64,000 nucleotides of DNA from Acidimicrobiia bacterium (GTDB lineage Bacteria; Actinomycetota; Acidimicrobiia; Acidimicrobiales; Bin134): contig VYEX01000024.1 in assembly GCA_009842675.1 (NCBI GenBank), forward strand, positions 1 to 64,000, given 5' to 3'. The position numbers and the translations under genes were made by a program. Below the pieces are notes generated by a model, which was not told the DNA's origin, ran no database searches, and saw only the letters and a program-made list of their open reading frames with translations. Below are positions 50,366 to 59,529 of the stretch, one piece after another. Position 1 is the first letter of the stretch, and each line of letters opens with the position of its first letter.

Positions 50366-52556
50366 TGCTTAAGTCTGACATGGGCGAGCGCCACCGATCG
50401 GAAATGGCGGCCAAATCAAGATCCAACAGCCCCTTGATGGCGAAGCGATCGCCGGTGGCCAAACCGATGCGGGCCACCGCCACGCCGGTGGCCGCCGCCG
50501 CCGCCTCCACCTCGGGCAGCAGCTCGGGGTCTACTGCCGCCACCACGCGAGAGGGGGCCTCGCTGAACAGCTCTGCGTGGTCGTGTATGCGAGCCCCCCG
50601 AAAGCCCACGCCAGACACAGCAGCCATCTCAGCCAGGGATACTCCCATGCCGCCGCTCGACACATCGTGGACGGCCGACAGCCGATCGTCGGCCACCAGA
50701 CCAGCAACCAGACCGGCCACTCGCCGATGCTGCTCGTAGTCCAGCTCAGGCAGCCGGCCCCGCTTGTGCCCGGCAACAGAAGCAGCCCACAGCGAGCCCG
50801 ACAGCCCCGCGCCGGCCTCCCCGAGAACGATCACCCGGTCGCCGTCCCGCCATGCCAACCCAGGGGGGATCCGCGTCAAGCTGTCGATAAGCCCAAGCAA
50901 ACCGATCACCGGAGTGGGATCGATGTTGTGGCCGTTGGACTCGTTGTAGAGGCTCACGTTGCCGCCCACCACCGGAATGCCAAAGGCATCACAGGCCTCG
51001 GCCATTCCGTCCACCGCCTCGGAGAACTGCCACATCACTTCGGGATGCTCGGGGTTGCCGAAGTTCAGGCAGTTGACCAGGGCCAGCGGTCGGGCCCCGA
51101 CGCAGGCCAGGTTGAGCACCGACTCGGCCACCGTCAGCGCGGTACCGGCCCGGGGGTCGACCGCACACCAGCGATTGTTGCCGTCTGTGGTGAGGGCCAG
51201 TGCCCGGCCGGTGTCGGCCCCGGTGGCGGGGTGCTTGAGCCTCAGCACGGTGGCGTCGCCCCCGGGGCCCGCCACGGTGTTGCAATAGAGCATGTGGTCG
51301 TATTGGCGGTAGATCCAAGAAGGATTGCTCAATAGGCCCAGAAGGTCGGCGCCGACGTCTGCGGGAGGCGGCAGATCGTCGGCAGCGTCAGCCCTGGCCT
51401 CCTCCCAGTCGGAGGGTGGATGGCGGGGCCGGTCATACAGCGGCGCGTCCTCGTGCAAAGAAGCCGCCGGCAACTCCCCCAGCACCGGGCCTTCCAACCC
51501 GTCGCGCACCCGAAGCTGCCCGCCTTCAGACACCCGGCCCACCACCGCAGCCTGCACATCCCAGCGATCGCAAATGGCCAGCACTTCGGCCAATCCGTCC
51601 GGAGCCACAATGGCCAGCATCCGCTCTTGCGATTCGCTGGTGAGAACCTCGAAGGGCTCCATACCTGGCTCACGGCGGGGGACAGCTGCCACGTCCACGT
51701 CCATCCCCACGCCTCCCCGAGAAGCGGTCTCGCTCGTGGCGCAAGTGAGCCCGGCACCTCCGAGATCTTGGATGCCCACCACCAGGCCGGCGTCCAGCAG
51801 AGCCAAGCAGGCCTCGATGAGGCGCTTCTCTTCAAATGGATCGCCCACCTGCACGCTGGGCCGCTTCTCTGCCTCTTTCTCCTCGTCGCCAAAAGACGCC
51901 GAGGCCAGCACGCTCACCCCACCGATGCCGTCGCGCCCGGTGGACGCGCCCAGCAGCACCGCCAGGTTGCCCTCCCCGCTGGCCCGGCCCAGCACCAGCC
52001 GATCGGCCGGCATCAAGCCGAGGCAGAGCACGTTCACCAGAGGGTTGCCGGCATAGGTCTCGTCGAACACCGTCTCGCCCCCCACCGTCGGCACCCCCAC
52101 CGCGTTGCCGTACCCGGAGATACCCGACACCACCCCTTCGGCAATCCAGCGGCTGCGGGGATCGCTGGGGAGGCCAAACCGCAATGAGTCCATCACCGCA
52201 ATCGGGCGAGCGCCCATGGTGAAAATGTCCCGCAGGATTCCGCCCACGCCGGTTGCCGCCCCCTGATATGGCTCTATGGCCGAAGGGTGATTGTGGCTCT
52301 CAATCCGAATGGCAGCGGCAATTCCGTCGCCTACATCTACGACACCGGCATTCTCACCGGGGCCGACCAATACCCAAGGGGCTTCAGTGGGGAGTCGGCG
52401 CAAATGCAACCGAGACGATTTATATGAGCAGTGTTCCGACCACATAACTGCATACATCGCCAATTCGAGATGATTCGGCGGACGATTCAATATCTTCTCG
52501 ATGGCTTTTGCCTCGTCGTCTGTCAGGCCAAGCGACCGATGCAGCGGTTCGCTCAT
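50358..52556 (-). CDS. purL: Phosphoribosylformylglycinamidine synthase, large subunit PurL
   Basis: 732 aa, the small-type PurL that works with separate PurQ and PurS. It converts FGAR to FGAM using ammonia delivered by Pur[55 protein letters not shown] and [11 protein letters not shown] are the expected landmarks. The first ~60 codons are lower in GC than the rest. It is separated from purQ by an oppositely oriented gene and an AT-rich gap, so it must have its own promoter. Confidence 0.96.
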   Translation of the reverse strand: MSEPLHRSLGLTDDEAKAIEKILNRPPNHLELAMYAVMWSEHCSYKSSRLHLRRLPTEAPWVLVGPGENAGVVDVGDGIAAAIRIESHNHPSAIEPYQGAATGVGGILRDIFTMGARPIAVMDSLRFGLPSDPRSRWIAEGVVSGISGYGNAVGVPTVGGETVFDETYAGNPLVNVLCLGLMPADRLVLGRASGEGNLAVLLGASTGRDGIGGVSVLASASFGDEEKEAEKRPSVQVGDPFEEKRLIEACLALLDAGLVVGIQDLGGAGLTCATSETASRGGVGMDVDVAAVPRREPGMEPFEVLTSESQERMLAIVAPDGLAEVLAICDRWDVQAAVVGRVSEGGQLRVRDGLEGPVLGELPAASLHEDAPLYDRPRHPPSDWEEARADAADDLPPPADVGADLLGLLSNPSWIYRQYDHMLYCNTVAGPGGDATVLRLKHPATGADTGRALALTTDGNNRWCAVDPRAGTALTVAESVLNLACVGARPLALVNCLNFGNPEHPEVMWQFSEAVDGMAEACDAFGIPVVGGNVSLYNESNGHNIDPTPVIGLLGLIDSLTRIPPGLAWRDGDRVIVLGEAGAGLSGSLWAASVAGHKRGRLPELDYEQHRRVAGLVAGLVADDRLSAVHDVSSGGMGVSLAEMAAVSGVGFRGARIHDHAELFSEAPSRVVAAVDPELLPEVEAAAAATGVAVARIGLATGDRFAIKGLLDLDLAAISDRWRSPMSDLSSG

Positions 52557-52705
52557 TCCAAATAACCCCTATTATTCAAAGGCAAGTAGGCGTTACAAAT
52601 ACAAATGTTTGAACTAGGAGCTTGAAATAGAACGACGAATATAGTTGTATAGATGAGGCTATAGAAACAGCTGAAACTCATCCTTAACTGGACCAAGGAG
52701 AAAAA
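52557..52705. promoter_or_regulatory. AT-rich divergent promoter region (purL / small unknown gene)
   Basis: 149 nt at about 36% GC in a chromosome near 65%. It must hold the promoter of purL-purF-purM (left) and of the gene at 52706 (right). Several TATAG boxes lie between 52640 and 52675 and a TTGAAA at 52622, but no pair has good spacing, so individual promoters are not assigned. No purine riboswitch core is recognisable. Confidence 0.5.
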
Positions 52706-53104
52706 ATGGTATCTGAAGAGGCCAAAGCCGCGCGGACTGCTGGACAGGCTCAAGGCCGCACGGTTAGTCGTTATTTGACTGCGCTTGACTCGACCAAGCC
52801 CAAGCGAGGCCGGCAGCGCTCTCCGGAAAGAATGCAAGCCCGCATCTCCGAGCTTCCGGGCGAGATCGCCCAGGCCAAGCCGTTGAAGCGAGTTCATTTG
52901 ATCCAAGAGCTCATGGACTTGGAAGCCGAGCTCTCCAAAGAAGAAGAAACGGTGGACATCAGCGCGATCGAGAGCGAGTTCATTTCGGTCGCCGCCGAGT
53001 ACAGCGATCGCAAGGGCATCTCCTATGCAGCATGGCGTGAGGTTGGTGTACCGGCCAGCGTGCTGAAAGCTGCCGGAGTGGCCCGCACTCGCTCGACTGA
53101 CTAG
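52706..53104 (+). CDS. Small protein of unknown function inside the purine cluster
   Basis: 132 aa, not recognised. The N-terminus (MVSEEAKAARTAGQAQGRTVSRYLT) and middle are helical and charged (KPKRGRQRSPERMQARISEL, then ELMDLEAELSKEEE). The C-terminus (YSDRKGISYAAWREVGVPASVL, then KAAGVARTRS) looks like a small helix-turn-helix element with a basic tail. A nucleic-acid-binding or partner-protein role is possible. It has a strong ribosome site (AAGGAG) and intermediate GC (55-57%). It lies against the direction of all ten pur genes; its stop interlocks with the purQ stop (CTAG). Confidence 0.75.
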   Translation: MVSEEAKAARTAGQAQGRTVSRYLTALDSTKPKRGRQRSPERMQARISELPGEIAQAKPLKRVHLIQELMDLEAELSKEEETVDISAIESEFISVAAEYSDRKGISYAAWREVGVPASVLKAAGVARTRSTD

Positions 53105-53763
53105 TCAATACCGATCAGTCCTTTCAACATTTGAGCACCATCGGTGCTCCCTAGCAACGGGTGAGCGGCTCGCTCAGGGTGGGGCATAAGCCCCACCACG
53201 TTGCCGTTTTCGTTGCAAATTCCTGCGATATCGGCAGTTGCTCCATTGGGGTTGTCTCGATAAGTGAGCACAATCTGGTTTTTGTCGCGCAATTGAGATA
53301 GCACTTGTTCTGAACAAATAAAGTTGCCTTCAAAGTGATTGATGGGAACGTTGATTTCATCGCCAACGGATAAACCTTGAGTCAAAACCGAGCCTGTTGA
53401 TTCCACCCGCAACACCGCAGGCTCACACAAGAACTTCAGCCCTTGATTCTTGTAAAGAGCTCCGGGCAGCAATTGAGCCTCGGTGAGAATCTGGAACCCA
53501 TTGCAAATGCCCACCACCGGTCCGCCGTCTTGGGCGAATCGGGCCACTGCGTCCATGATCGGGGAAAAACGGGCCATCGCCCCGGTGCGGAGATAGTCCC
53601 CATGGGCGAAGCCGCCGGGCAGCACCACCGCGTCGACATCACCCAACGAGTTGTCTTTGTGCCAGAGAAGCTCGCCGGAACCGCCAACCGCGTCGATCGC
53701 CTCCACTACATCGTGCTCGCAATTTGACCCGGGAAATACCACAACTCCGACTCTGGCAGTCAT
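53101..53763 (-). CDS. purQ: Phosphoribosylformylglycinamidine synthase, glutaminase subunit PurQ
   Basis: 220 aa, class I glutamine amidotransferase. The triad is Cys87 (GICNGFQIL), His195 and Glu197 (PHPERA). PGSNCEHD and PGGFAHGDYLR are typical PurQ landmarks. It supplies ammonia to PurL through the PurLQS complex. The C-terminal half (53101-53460) is only about 50% GC, well below its neighbours, while the N-terminal half is normal. It follows purS by 34 nt and is the last gene of the purA-to-purQ run. Confidence 0.96.
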   Translation of the reverse strand: MTARVGVVVFPGSNCEHDVVEAIDAVGGSGELLWHKDNSLGDVDAVVLPGGFAHGDYLRTGAMARFSPIMDAVARFAQDGGPVVGICNGFQILTEAQLLPGALYKNQGLKFLCEPAVLRVESTGSVLTQGLSVGDEINVPINHFEGNFICSEQVLSQLRDKNQIVLTYRDNPNGATADIAGICNENGNVVGLMPHPERAAHPLLGSTDGAQMLKGLIGID

Positions 53764-53797
53764 TGGTGATTCCTACCGAAGCCAGCCGAAGGAACCG

Positions 53798-54058
53798 TCA
53801 TGCCGACGGGCCCAGGGTGATGTTCACATCTTCAATCACGGGGTTGGCCAAGAATCTCTCGCACATGGACTCCACCTGGCTGCGAGCCTCGGGCTCATCA
53901 GCAGCCTCCACCACAAATCGCAGACTCTTACCCACCCGAATATCGCTCACGCCGTTGAATCCCAGCGCCGGCAGCGCCCGCTCGATGGTTAGCCCCTCGG
54001 GATCGGCGATCCCCTCGCGGAGGCTCACCTCCACGATCACATCAAATTCCTTGCTCAT
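53798..54058 (-). CDS. purS: Phosphoribosylformylglycinamidine synthase subunit PurS
   Basis: 86-aa PurS, the small dimeric subunit that bridges PurL and PurQ. It has the family pattern: beta strand with 'VIVEVSLREGIADPEG.TIERALPALGF', then DIRVGKSLRF and a final CERFLANPVIEDV. Normal length. Its ATG overlaps the purC stop (ATGA). Confidence 0.95.
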   Translation of the reverse strand: MSKEFDVIVEVSLREGIADPEGLTIERALPALGFNGVSDIRVGKSLRFVVEAADEPEARSQVESMCERFLANPVIEDVNITLGPSA

Positions 54059-54945
54059 GAGTTTCCGGGCCAGTCGGCGAAACTGCGGCCGGTGATGATC
54101 TCGTAGGCGCTGATGTAGCGGGCCGCGCTGGCCTCTACTACCTCGTCGGGCAACGGCGGCGGCGGGTACTGCTTGTCCCAGTCCAGGGTGCTGAGGTAGT
54201 CGCGAACCGGCTGCTTGTCGTATGACGGCGGCGTGGCCCCCGGCTCCCAGCCGTCCACCGGCCAGAATCGGGAGGAGTCGGGGGTGAGCACCTCATCGGC
54301 CACCACCAGGGTTCCGTTCACCATGCCCATCTCGAATTTGGTGTCGGCGATGATGATGCCCTTTTCCGCCGCGGCTTCTGACGCTCGGCCGTATAACTCC
54401 AGCGAGGCATCCCGGGCCTGTTCGGCGAGCTCAGGGCCCACCAGTTCCACCGCCTGGTCGTAGGAGATGTTTTCGTCGTGGCCCGACTCGGCCTTGGTGG
54501 AGGGGGTGAACACCGGTTCCGGCAGCTTGTCGGATTCCCGAAGTCCCTCGGGAAGCGCCTGGCCATGCATGGTGCCCTGGCTCTTGTATTCCTTCCAGGC
54601 CGAGCCGCTCAGGTACCCCCTCACGATGCACTCGATGGGCAGCATCTCGGCCCGATGGCACAGCATGGTCCGCCCGGCAACGCCGTTGGCCTGAGCCTCG
54701 GGGGGGAAGTCGGCCACATCGGTGGAGATGAGGTGGCTAGGCAGCACATCAGCCAGGGTCTCGAACCAGTAGGCCGACATGGCGGTCAGCACCCGTCCCT
54801 TCTCGGGCACGGGCTCGTCCATGACCACGTCGAACGCCGAGATTCGGTCGGACGCGATCATCAGCAGCCGGCCTTCGCCGGCGTCGAAGATGTCGCGGAC
54901 TTTGCCGGAATGAACGGGGGGCAGGTTGATGTTCTTGGTGCTCAC
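54055..54945 (-). CDS. purC: SAICAR synthetase
   Basis: 296 aa. Joins CAIR and aspartate with ATP to give SAICAR. HSGKVRDIFDAG near the N-terminus, LMIASDRISAFDVVM, ECIVRGYLSGSAWKEY, ISYDQAVELVG and IIIADTKFEMGMV are the expected motifs in order. GTG start within the purB stop (GTGA). A length near 300 aa is typical of the actinobacterial/eukaryote-like form. Confidence 0.96.
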   Translation of the reverse strand: MSTKNINLPPVHSGKVRDIFDAGEGRLLMIASDRISAFDVVMDEPVPEKGRVLTAMSAYWFETLADVLPSHLISTDVADFPPEAQANGVAGRTMLCHRAEMLPIECIVRGYLSGSAWKEYKSQGTMHGQALPEGLRESDKLPEPVFTPSTKAESGHDENISYDQAVELVGPELAEQARDASLELYGRASEAAAEKGIIIADTKFEMGMVNGTLVVADEVLTPDSSRFWPVDGWEPGATPPSYDKQPVRDYLSTLDWDKQYPPPPLPDEVVEASAARYISAYEIITGRSFADWPGNS

Positions 54946-56342
54946 AGGATCGACTCCGGTTGATAGTGGGCTGCATTGGGATTCTGGGCGGCCAGGTCTT
55001 GGGTCTCGGCTGCAAAGGCTCGGGCTTGACCCGCGGCCGCCCCGGTCAGTGCCAACAGCTGGCTCTCGATCAGATCGACATCGGAGGAAGCAATCGGCAA
55101 CCTCTCGTCTTCGGCAATAGCCGAGAAGAATCCGTCTCCCTTGGGGACATGCTCGGAGATGATGCGATGGGCCTCTTCCCGGCCCGCTCCAGCGGCCACC
55201 GAGGCCATCAGCACCCGAGTTGCGGTGAGCGTTGGCAGATTGGCGGTCAGCTCCGCGGCGATCGCCTCTTCGAACACGGCGAGCTCATTGAGCACCACCA
55301 GCACCGCCTCAAGCTGGCCGTCGAGGGCCAAGAACGCTCCCGGCAGGGCCACTCGGCGAACTACTGAGCAGCTCACGTCACCCTCGTTCCACTGGTCGCC
55401 CACCAGAGACGAAACCATGTCGGCGTAGCCCCGCACCACAGCCGACAGCCCGCCAATGCGCTCAGACGTCCGGGCGTTGCGCTTTCCGGGCATGGCCGAC
55501 GAGCCCACCTGACCGGCTTGGAACCCCTCGGAGATCAAGCCATGGCCAGCCATGAGCCGGATAGTCCGGGCCAGGTTGGCGGGGGCCGACGAAGCCTGCA
55601 CCAGCGCAGACACCACGTCGTAGTCCAGCGACCGGGGATACACCTGCCCCACGCTGCCCATGACAGACGCAAACCCGAGGCTGGCAGCCATGCGCTGCTC
55701 GAGTTCGGCTGCTTTGCTCTCATCGCCAAGAAATAGATCAAGCTGGTCTTGCTGGGTGCCCACCGGGCCCTTCAACCCCCGCAAGCGGTACCGGCCCAAC
55801 AGGTCGTCGATCCGCTCCAGGGCCGCCAGCGCCTCTTCGCCGTAGTTGGCGAACCGCTTGCCCAGGGTGGTGGCCTGAGCGGGCACGTTGTGGGAGCGGC
55901 CCACCATCACCAGCTCGGCATGGGTCTCGGCCTGTCGGCCAAGGGCGCATACCACCGACACCAGCTTGTCCCGCACCTGGCGTAAGGAGTCGCGTACCTG
56001 AAGCTGCTCGATGTTCTCGGTGAGGTCGCGCGACGTCATCCCCTTGTGGATGTGCTCGTGTCCGGCCAACGAGCAGAACTCCTCGATGCGGGCCTTCACA
56101 TCGTGACGGGTGACCCGCTCCCGCTCCCGGATGGAATCCAAGTCCACCCGGTCGACCACCGACCGATAGGCCTCGACCACCCCGTCGGGCACCTCGATGC
56201 CGAGGTCCCGCTGGGCCTCCAGCACCGCCACCCACAGACGGCGCTCGGCTTTGATCTTGCCTTCCGGCGACCAGATGGCCGCCATGGCCGCGCTGGCGTA
56301 GCGATCGGCCAAAACGTCGGGAATCTGGTCCTTGTCAGCCAC
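54942..56342 (-). CDS. purB: Adenylosuccinate lyase
   Basis: 466 aa, fumarase/aspartase superfamily. It cleaves SAICAR and adenylosuccinate, releasing fumarate. The signature loop SSAMPGKRNA is intact, as are the catalytic His region in MTSRDLTEN and GRSHNVPAQATT. Length is as for the longer bacterial form. GTG start overlapping purE by 8 nt. Confidence 0.94.
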   Translation of the reverse strand: MADKDQIPDVLADRYASAAMAAIWSPEGKIKAERRLWVAVLEAQRDLGIEVPDGVVEAYRSVVDRVDLDSIRERERVTRHDVKARIEEFCSLAGHEHIHKGMTSRDLTENIEQLQVRDSLRQVRDKLVSVVCALGRQAETHAELVMVGRSHNVPAQATTLGKRFANYGEEALAALERIDDLLGRYRLRGLKGPVGTQQDQLDLFLGDESKAAELEQRMAASLGFASVMGSVGQVYPRSLDYDVVSALVQASSAPANLARTIRLMAGHGLISEGFQAGQVGSSAMPGKRNARTSERIGGLSAVVRGYADMVSSLVGDQWNEGDVSCSVVRRVALPGAFLALDGQLEAVLVVLNELAVFEEAIAAELTANLPTLTATRVLMASVAAGAGREEAHRIISEHVPKGDGFFSAIAEDERLPIASSDVDLIESQLLALTGAAAGQARAFAAETQDLAAQNPNAAHYQPESIL

Positions 56343-56790
56343 CGGCCATCTCAGCTCGATGGGCAGCCAGCTTGTCGGCCAGCCCGGCGTCGGTCACCGC
56401 CAGAACCTGAATGGCCAGAAGAGCGGCGTTCATGGCCCCGTTGATGGCCACCGTGGCCACCGGGATGCCCTTGGGCATCTGCACCGTGGAATACAGGGAG
56501 TCCACTCCGTTCAGTGCCCCGCCAGCCAAGGGGACGCCGATCACCGGCAAGGTGGTCTGGGCCGCGGTCGCGCCGGCCAGGTGAGCGGCCATGCCCGCAC
56601 CGCAGATGATGGCTCCGAAACCGGCATCGCGGGCCCCGGCCACAAAATGGCGGACTTTCTCCGGCGTGCGATGGGCCGACATAACCTCCCAATGGCACTC
56701 CACCCCGAACTGCTCCAGCGTGGCGCGGGCCGGAGCCATGGTGTCCTCGTCGCTCGACGATCCCATGATGACAGCGACTTTCAAGCTCAT
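56335..56790 (-). CDS. purE: N5-carboxyaminoimidazole ribonucleotide mutase (class I PurE)
   Basis: 151 aa. [20 protein letters not shown] and [10 protein letters not shown] are the substrate-binding loops of class I PurE, which rearranges N5-CAIR to CAIR and normally depends on PurK to make N5-CAIR. purK is not in the window and must lie elsewhere. The ATG overlaps the purD stop (ATGA). Confidence 0.95.
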   Translation of the reverse strand: MSLKVAVIMGSSSDEDTMAPARATLEQFGVECHWEVMSAHRTPEKVRHFVAGARDAGFGAIICGAGMAAHLAGATAAQTTLPVIGVPLAGGALNGVDSLYSTVQMPKGIPVATVAINGAMNAALLAIQVLAVTDAGLADKLAAHRAEMAGG

Positions 56791-58067
56791 GCCGATTCCC
56801 TCTGTGAAGCGCTCTCAACCGCCGCGGTGGCGATGTCAAAGCGAACGTAGCGGCCCGGCCAATCAATGTGGGTGACCCCGGCGTAAGCCCGCTCTCGGGC
56901 GGTGGCCAAGTCGGGTCCCTGACCGGTGACATTGAGCACTCGGCCCCCGGCGGTGACCAACCCCCGGCCGTTCTGACCAGGCGAAATAGCGCCGAGTTGA
57001 CCTTCGTCGGCTGATGCCACCCCGGCACAGAAGACCGTCACCCCCTCGACGGCATTGGCCGTCTCAATGCCGGCGATGAGATCGCCGGTGCGGGGGGAGG
57101 CGGGATAGCCCTCGGAGGCGCACACCACTGTCACCGCGGCGTCATCGTCGAACACCGGGTCGTCTCCCAGCGATCCGGCGGCAGCGCCCGCCAGCAGGTC
57201 AGCCAGGTCCGACCGCAGTCGGGGCAGCACCACCTGGGCTTCGGGGTCGCCGAAGCGCACGTTGTACTCCAGCACCTTCAAGCCCTGGGGGGTCAGCATG
57301 AGCCCGGCATAGAGCACACCCCGATAGTCAATGCCCTGTCGGCGGAGCTCGCCCAGAGTGGGCACAACCGCCTGGTCCATCACCTCTTGCACCACGGGGG
57401 CGCCAGCCACGGGCACGGGGGAATACGCGCCCATGCCGCCGGTGTTGGGGCCGACATCTCCTTCGCCGATGCGCTTGAAGTCTTGGGCCGGGGCCAGCGG
57501 CACGGCACGATGGCCGTCGCACACCGCCAGCACCGACAGCTCGGGTCCGGTGAGGCCCTCTTCGATCACCACCCGGCGCCCGGCGTCACCGAAGGCCTCC
57601 CCCGACAGATAGGCCCGCACTGCGTCATCGGCCTCCGCCCGATCCTCGGTGACCAGCACCCCTTTGCCTGCGGCTAGACCATCGGTCTTGATCACAAACA
57701 GATCGCCCATTTCGTCAAGAAAGCGGAGGGCCGGTTCAATCTCAGTGAACGATCCGTGACCCGCAGTCGGCACACCGGCGGCCACCAGCAGCTCCTTCAT
57801 CCACGCCTTCGATCCCTCCAATTGGGCACCGTCGGCGCCGGGGCCGAAGACCAGCTGGCCCGCAGCTCTCAATTCGTCAGCCAAGCCGTCAACGAGAGGC
57901 GCCTCTGGGCCGACGACATACAGGTCGGCGTCGATTTCAGTGGCTGGGGCAGGAGTCGAGCCGGGAATGCCGGGATTTCCCGGGGTTACCACCACTTCGC
58001 TCGACCGGCCGAGCACATGGGCCAGGGCGTGCTCCCGACCCCCGCTGCCAACGACGCAGACCCTCAC
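56787..58067 (-). CDS. purD: Phosphoribosylamine-glycine ligase (GAR synthetase)
   Basis: 426 aa, ATP-grasp enzyme joining phosphoribosylamine and glycine. VVGSGGREHALAHVL at the N-terminus, VIKTDGLAAGKGVLV (ATP-grasp Lys loop), GPELSVLAVCDG and VLEYNVRFGDPEAQVVLPRL (metal-binding) are present in order. GTG start with CAGGATCAG upstream; this 9-mer occurs twice in the 64-nt purA-purD gap. Confidence 0.96.
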   Translation of the reverse strand: MRVCVVGSGGREHALAHVLGRSSEVVVTPGNPGIPGSTPAPATEIDADLYVVGPEAPLVDGLADELRAAGQLVFGPGADGAQLEGSKAWMKELLVAAGVPTAGHGSFTEIEPALRFLDEMGDLFVIKTDGLAAGKGVLVTEDRAEADDAVRAYLSGEAFGDAGRRVVIEEGLTGPELSVLAVCDGHRAVPLAPAQDFKRIGEGDVGPNTGGMGAYSPVPVAGAPVVQEVMDQAVVPTLGELRRQGIDYRGVLYAGLMLTPQGLKVLEYNVRFGDPEAQVVLPRLRSDLADLLAGAAAGSLGDDPVFDDDAAVTVVCASEGYPASPRTGDLIAGIETANAVEGVTVFCAGVASADEGQLGAISPGQNGRGLVTAGGRVLNVTGQGPDLATARERAYAGVTHIDWPGRYVRFDIATAAVESASQRESA

Positions 58068-58131
58068 GGGACTGATCCTGACTGCTCAATGGCCACAGCT
58101 GATCCTGTGTACCGGACCATGGGAGGGACGT

Positions 58132-59418
58132 TCACGGGACCGGGCTGAAGGATATGAACTGGTCCCGTCCGGGACCCACGCCGACCAGGGTGGCGGGCAC
58201 ACCGGCCTGTTCCTCGATGAACCGCAGATAGTCCTCAGCCTCCCGGGGCAGCTCCGAGCGATCACCAACCCCGCTCAGATCGGTACACCAACCGGGCAGC
58301 TCCTCATAGATCGGCACCGCCCGGTGGATCTCCGACTGGTGGTAGGGCATCGAGTCGCGGCGCTCGCCGTCCACCTCGTAGGCCACGCACACTTTGATTG
58401 GATCGAGGGCATCGAGCACGTCGAGCTTGGTGATGGCCAAATCCGACAGGGAGTTCACCCGCACCGCCTGGCGCAGCATCACCGTGTCCAGCCAGCCGCA
58501 GCGGCGGCGGCGCTTGGTATTGGTGCCGTACTCCCGGCCCACATCCACCAAGTGGTCGCCAATCTCGTCGGTCAGCTCGCAGGGGAACGGCCCCGACCCC
58601 ACTCGGCTGATGTACGCCTTGGTGACCCCGATCACCCGGTCGATGTGGCGAGGGCCAACCCCCGCCCCAACGCAGACTCCGCCGGCCACCGGGTTCGACG
58701 AGGTGACGAAGGGATATGTGCCGTGGTCCAAGTCCAAGAACATCGCTTGGGCACCCTCGAACAGCACGTTCTGGCCCCCTTCCAGGGCGTCGTGGAGCAA
58801 TCCCACCGTGTCAGCGATGTGGGGCTCCAGGCGAGGGCGGCACTCATCCAGGTACTGGCGGGCCAGTGTTTCGACGTCGAACGGCAGTCGGTTGTACACC
58901 TTGGCCAGCAGCGGGTTCTTCTCGTGCAGCACCACGCCGAGCTTCTCCCGGAAGATCTTGGGATCGAGCAAGTCCTGCACCCGCAGCCCAACTCGGGCCG
59001 CCTTGTCGGCATAGGCCGGGCCGATGCCCCGCTTGGTGGTGCCCAGCTTGTTGCGCCCCAGATGCCGTTCGGCCACCACGTCCAGCGTCTGGTGGTAGGG
59101 CAAGATGAGGTGGGCGTTGCCGCTTATCTTGAGCCGCCCGCAGTCCACACCCGCCTCAGACAGGCGGTCAACCTCGTCGATCAGCACTTTGGGATCGATC
59201 ACCACACCGTTGCCGATGACCGGAGTCACGTGGGGATAGAGAACACCGCTGGGAACGAGCTGGAGCTTGAAAGTCTGGCCCTCCACTACCAGGGTGTGCC
59301 CGGCGTTGTGGCCGCCCTGATAGCGCACCACCATGTCCATGTCGCGGGCTAAGAGGTCGGTGAACTTGCCCTTGCCCTCATCACCCCATTGCGTCCCGAC
59401 GACGACGGTTGCTGGCAA
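58132..59418 (-). CDS. purA: Adenylosuccinate synthetase
   Basis: 428 aa. It makes adenylosuccinate from IMP, aspartate and GTP. The N-terminal [14 protein letters not shown] loop holds the catalytic Asp, followed by [19 protein letters not shown] and [18 protein letters not shown] are normal. The aspartate-binding loop, usually GTTTGRxRR or GATTGRRRR, reads [12 protein letters not shown]: the contact Thr and Arg are kept, but a Gly is replaced by Lys. TTG start with GAGGT seven bases upstream. It is the first gene of the pur run, 111 nt after egtD. Confidence 0.95.
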   Translation of the reverse strand: MPATVVVGTQWGDEGKGKFTDLLARDMDMVVRYQGGHNAGHTLVVEGQTFKLQLVPSGVLYPHVTPVIGNGVVIDPKVLIDEVDRLSEAGVDCGRLKISGNAHLILPYHQTLDVVAERHLGRNKLGTTKRGIGPAYADKAARVGLRVQDLLDPKIFREKLGVVLHEKNPLLAKVYNRLPFDVETLARQYLDECRPRLEPHIADTVGLLHDALEGGQNVLFEGAQAMFLDLDHGTYPFVTSSNPVAGGVCVGAGVGPRHIDRVIGVTKAYISRVGSGPFPCELTDEIGDHLVDVGREYGTNTKRRRRCGWLDTVMLRQAVRVNSLSDLAITKLDVLDALDPIKVCVAYEVDGERRDSMPYHQSEIHRAVPIYEELPGWCTDLSGVGDRSELPREAEDYLRFIEEQAGVPATLVGVGPGRDQFISFSPVP

Positions 59419-59496
59419 AGCGCTACCTCATCAGCGTGGCTTACGAGTTGACACTACTCGCGCCCAACCGGGGATTGACGAGCAATAAAGGGCATT

Positions 59497-59523
59497 TGGA
59501 CGGGCACGGGAGCCGCCCGCCCA
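59497..59523 (-). terminator. Putative terminator of the dnaK-egtD operon
   Basis: Read on the minus strand just after the egtD stop, a 9-bp stem (TGGGCGGGC with GCCCGTCCA, one G-U pair) encloses a 9-nt loop; a short T-containing tract (CCCTTTATT) follows eight bases later. It sits between egtD and purA, where a boundary is expected. Confidence 0.5.
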
Positions 59524-59529
59524 AGGGAC

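Noticed and set aside
47775-59418. Complete purine pathway in one cluster
   Set aside because: purK, purN and purH were not found here, so the cluster is only partial.
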